DNA of 64,000 bases from Cunninghamia lanceolata (Eukaryota > Streptophyta > Pinopsida > Cupressales > Cupressaceae). The stretch is taken from NCBI GenBank assembly GCA_027924645.1, contig BSBN01000233.1:3428501-3492500 (forward strand). The letters are read 5' to 3'. Under the pieces are notes generated by a model. The model was not told the DNA's origin and made no database searches. It saw only the letters and a list, made by a program, of their open reading frames with translations. Shown piece by piece: positions 61,607 through 64,000 of this stretch. The position numbers and the translations under genes are program-made. Numbering within the stretch: position 1 is the stretch's first letter; each line of letters begins with the position of its first letter.

Positions 61607-62954
61607 TGTTGTAAGTATGTGCCTAACCGGTGTTGTTATTGATGTCAACATGTCAGTGTTGTCACTGGTGTCAATTGTGCTCTTGTTTACAATAGAACAA
61701 TCCAATAGTTTGCTCCACATTTCTTGTAGAATGAAAATCCTTGTCTACAGATTGGAAGTTATTTAGATGCATGTCTGAATATGGTATGCTCCAAGTTTGA
61801 GCCTCCAGTATGAAGATTTGAGTGATTTATGTTCACCAGAGTGAAAACTATTTTTTTTGTGTATTCAGTGGTGACAAGAAGAATGTATTATGCTCCGCAT
61901 TCCTCCGCAGTTAAGTATTCTAGTCTGCGGTTCTAGAATTAAGTTTTTAATGATGATAAGTGCCTTCAACTCCAATGGTTCATGATTTGGTAGTCTGCAA
62001 GCAATCTTTTCTTTATGATAGTAGCTGATAGTGTTGTTTATGTGCTCTGATTTGAAGAATCTTCTTGACAGAGTGGTTAGAGATTGTGCAGTTGTTCTTA
62101 ATTACAATGTGCTTGTAGATGTCTCCTGATCATGTTCCTACCTTTGGATTGGTCCACAAAGAGAAATTTGGGTCATGGATGAAGAATGTTCTTAGAAGAC
62201 TTAATGTTAACACCAGTCTTGGCCAAATTGGTTGTTTTCATTACTTGCGGAGATACATTGAAGATTGTGGAAGTGTGTCATGACGTGGAAGATTGCATTT
62301 GAATCCCAGCTAAGGCATAACATGATCTGCATACATCTTTACCTTAGCAATTATTTTTAGGTCCAAACCTATTTCTATGTATGTTTGTAATGCCAACCTT
62401 GGAGATTGTTCCAATGGTTGATGAATGTAATGCCAACCTTGATGTACATTCCAAGGTTGATGAATTGTATAAAAGCATGTAATATAGTTACAGAAAAGAT
62501 GTCCTTGTGTGAAAATGAAAAGATAAGTGCGAAAGTACAAGAAGAGTAGAGAAGAGGAGTAATGCTATGCTTCAATAGAACTAAACCTAGGCATGAAGTA
62601 GATGCTATCAAATCAGTTCACCAATCCTTGGCAGTGAACCACCCCTTGGTAGTGAGCCGATCTTGGTAGTGAGCCCTAACATTTGCAATGAGCATTTTGG
62701 GAAGTGAGCCTATTATTTTCAATATTGCTATAACTTATTTATTTCTGTAGGCTAACACCCACCGTGGTTTTTCCCTTATAGGGTTTTCCACGTAAAAATT
62801 GTGGCGTCTCATGTGTTAATGTGTTGAGCTTCTTGTTTCATGCTCTCATGGTTAATCTTAATAACAATGATTAAGAATTTGATGTGTTGATATTCATAAG
62901 TGGTTAAAGACAACTAATTCACCCCCCCTGTCAGTTGTCCTATGCATTTCAAAA
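61607..62954 (+). mobile_element. Solo LTR of a Copia element
   Basis: It begins TGTTGTAAGTATGTG and ends near GCATTTCA, flanked by AAAAG at 61602-61606 and 62955-62959, which rejoins the gag codons RYAL and LLSGL. It contains TAGGGTTTTCCACGTAAAAA near 62779 and AATTCACCCCCCCTGTCAG, typical Copia U5 features, and no internal genes. Its U3 start is similar to the 3' LTR of Copia C itself, in the opposite orientation. The exact right end is uncertain by three bases because of an A run. Confidence 0.85.
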
Positions 62955-63095
62955 AAAAGAGCATACCTTTCTTTACCATTGTTTTCATAGGCCTTGATCT
63001 CATTAGTAGTACTCTGTCCATTCTTAGGTATAGTATATGCAATTATAGCAGACTTCCAGATTTCATATCCAAGAGCAATCAGATACCTGGGTAAG
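62955..63095 (-). pseudogene. Copia C gag, N-terminal remnant
   Basis: The minus strand reads RYLIALGYEIWKSAIIAYT and EIKAYENNGKERYAL, matching the Copia A gag segment YLSSLGYDVYAAIKIGYT onwards. The true gag start is missing; sequence right of about 63095 is unrelated. Confidence 0.8.
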
Positions 63096-64000
63096 TGCAC
63101 AAAGATGGGGGACAAAAAGTAGGTCTTAAGATGCCACTTTTTTTCTAAAATCAGGAAAGACTAATGTTGGATGAGAAATTGAAGATAGTTACACTCAAAA
63201 TTTGAAGATACAATAAAAACAAGAGTTGTAGTGCTCCAAATCTAGTTTCTAAACTACTATTTTTTTTTTCAAAAATGGTTGAGATTAAGGGGTTCAAAAA
63301 GGGGGAGCACACAAATCGGTCATGTTTTTTCTCAAAAAACATAACAGAGTTTGGTGTGCTCCCCCTAAAATATTAACTTTTTTAAGTATTTCAAAAATTG
63401 CTTCAGTGAGAAATTAGCTAACACCATGTAGTTTATCCTTGATTTTTCTGATAATTTTTTCATGAATAATTGTTTTTTTACTAATTTTCAAAGTGGACAC
63501 TATTTTGGTATGAAATGAGGGGGTTGATTTGTTTTGAAGGTTTTGATGTTGATGGGTTTAGATCCTTCTTTCATAATAATCATTCAAGGACATATCAACT
63601 GAGTTGAATCTCTACTAAGCGAGAGCATTCACCTAATAGGTTGGGCTGTCACTTAGAATGATGGGGAAACTTAGAAATTTCTGATTAGTGCTTTAATGTA
63701 ATCTTCAAATATGTAAGAAACCCTAATTATGTAAAACAACGATCAAACTGGTAAATTCAGATAAATGCTTGCAGATCAAGGAAAAGGATAGAGATTAATA
63801 ACTAACCATTTTTTGAAGTTCAAAATTTGGAATATTTGAGGACAATACCCTAGGTGCCCAAGTCCAAGGCACTATTTTCTTTGGAGAATACAGAACTCCT
63901 TTTGGCACTGATAATCATTATTCCGTATGTTTTTGTCACTCAGAATGCGAAGGACACTGCCCTGGGTGCCCACATCCAAGGCAGGCTAATTCTCAGGATG
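63096..64000. other. Unassigned right edge with hairpin and direct repeats
   Basis: No gene. A nested hairpin lies at 63301-63365. A 35-bp direct repeat (GAGGACAATACCCTAGGTGC at about 63839, AAGGACACTGCCCTGGGTGC at about 63951, both ending TCCAAGGCA) lies near the edge. Similarity to Copia gag stops at 63095, so another element may begin here. Confidence 0.5.
63301..63365. repeat. Two-level inverted repeat
   Basis: Outer arms are GGGGGAGCACACAAA (63301-63315) and TTTGGTGTGCTCCCCC (63350-63365), one bulge. The inner arms ATGTTTTTT and AAAAAACAT (63322-63342) pair perfectly around CTC. Confidence 0.8.

Larger units (their letters stand above)
52290..63095 (-). mobile_element. Copia element C, truncated, carrying E2 and a solo LTR
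   Basis: Pieces on the minus strand: gag 63095-62955 and 61606-60797, protease to RNase H 55466-53046, polypurine tract (AAAGGGGGAGAT, near 52630-52641) and a 3' LTR start TGTTACAAGTATG at 52629 running left until about 52290. The gag start is cut off at about 63095 where similarity ends abruptly, so the 5' LTR is missing. Two insertions split it: E2 (55467-60791) and a solo LTR (61607-62954). Confidence 0.82.

Overview
The window is a piece of a large, repeat-dense plant nuclear genome. Evidence: one intron-containing host gene with GT-AG introns (an NRT1/PTR-type transporter), plant-type Copia and Ty3/gypsy retrotransposons primed by initiator-Met tRNA (TGGTATCAGAGC-type primer sites), solo LTRs, and decay dominated by CAG-to-TAG type stops as expected from cytosine methylation. 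A gymnosperm is plausible from repeat load and element style, but the sequence does not prove it. No rRNA, tRNA gene, CRISPR array, operon or bacterial signal was seen.

Layout. 1-600: 5' LTR of a minus-strand Copia-like element running off the left edge. 600-1907: upstream DNA with an 80-bp tandem repeat. 1908-5007: four-exon NPF5-like peptide/nitrate transporter, the only intact host gene; a SINE-like insertion lies in intron 2. 5228-5745: 180-bp higher-order and CT-rich tandem repeats. 6671-7015 plus 19408-19516: one PIF1/Helitron-type helicase relic split by a 12.4-kb nest. The nest is a non-autonomous gypsy element (7016-19407, TSD gtata) whose right LTR was hit by element E1 (11406-18233, TSD gttac). 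20.7-21.5 kb: decayed coiled-coil coding relic with a polypurine tract. 22.05-25.07 kb: decayed DDE-type DNA transposase gene with a visible intron. 25552-31501: Copia element B (TSD ggtac). 31986-33130: LTR relic split by Copia A (33131-47663, TSD tagtt), whose left LTR contains a gag-protease-only Copia derivative (33586-39083, TSD caatt). 47.7-52.3 kb: mostly unexplained DNA with a (TG)23 run, a GC-rich patch and a cullin exon fragment at 51559-51684. 52.3-63.1 kb: minus-strand Copia C, carrying an internal RT deletion and interrupted by element E2 (55467-60791, TSD gtgcc) and by a solo LTR (61607-62954, TSD aaaag). 63.1-64 kb: hairpin and direct repeats.

The most unusual content is the pair E1 and E2. 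Both have T(G/A)TT...AACA ends and 5-bp target duplications like integrase-inserted LTR DNA, yet I can see no LTR pair, RT or integrase in either. Each carries a very long ORF (E2: 995 codons broken by a single TAG; E1: about 4.3 kb, decayed) for an unrecognised nuclear-looking protein. In each, a CCGAT/ATCGG-rich block lies upstream of the ORF and a TATA box lies downstream of it, 0.8-1.0 kb from the 3' end. My working hypothesis is that they are giant solo LTRs with a gene inside U3, or a non-autonomous integrase-mobilised gene carrier. All boundaries, TSDs and identities were read by eye; no alignment or database search was run.
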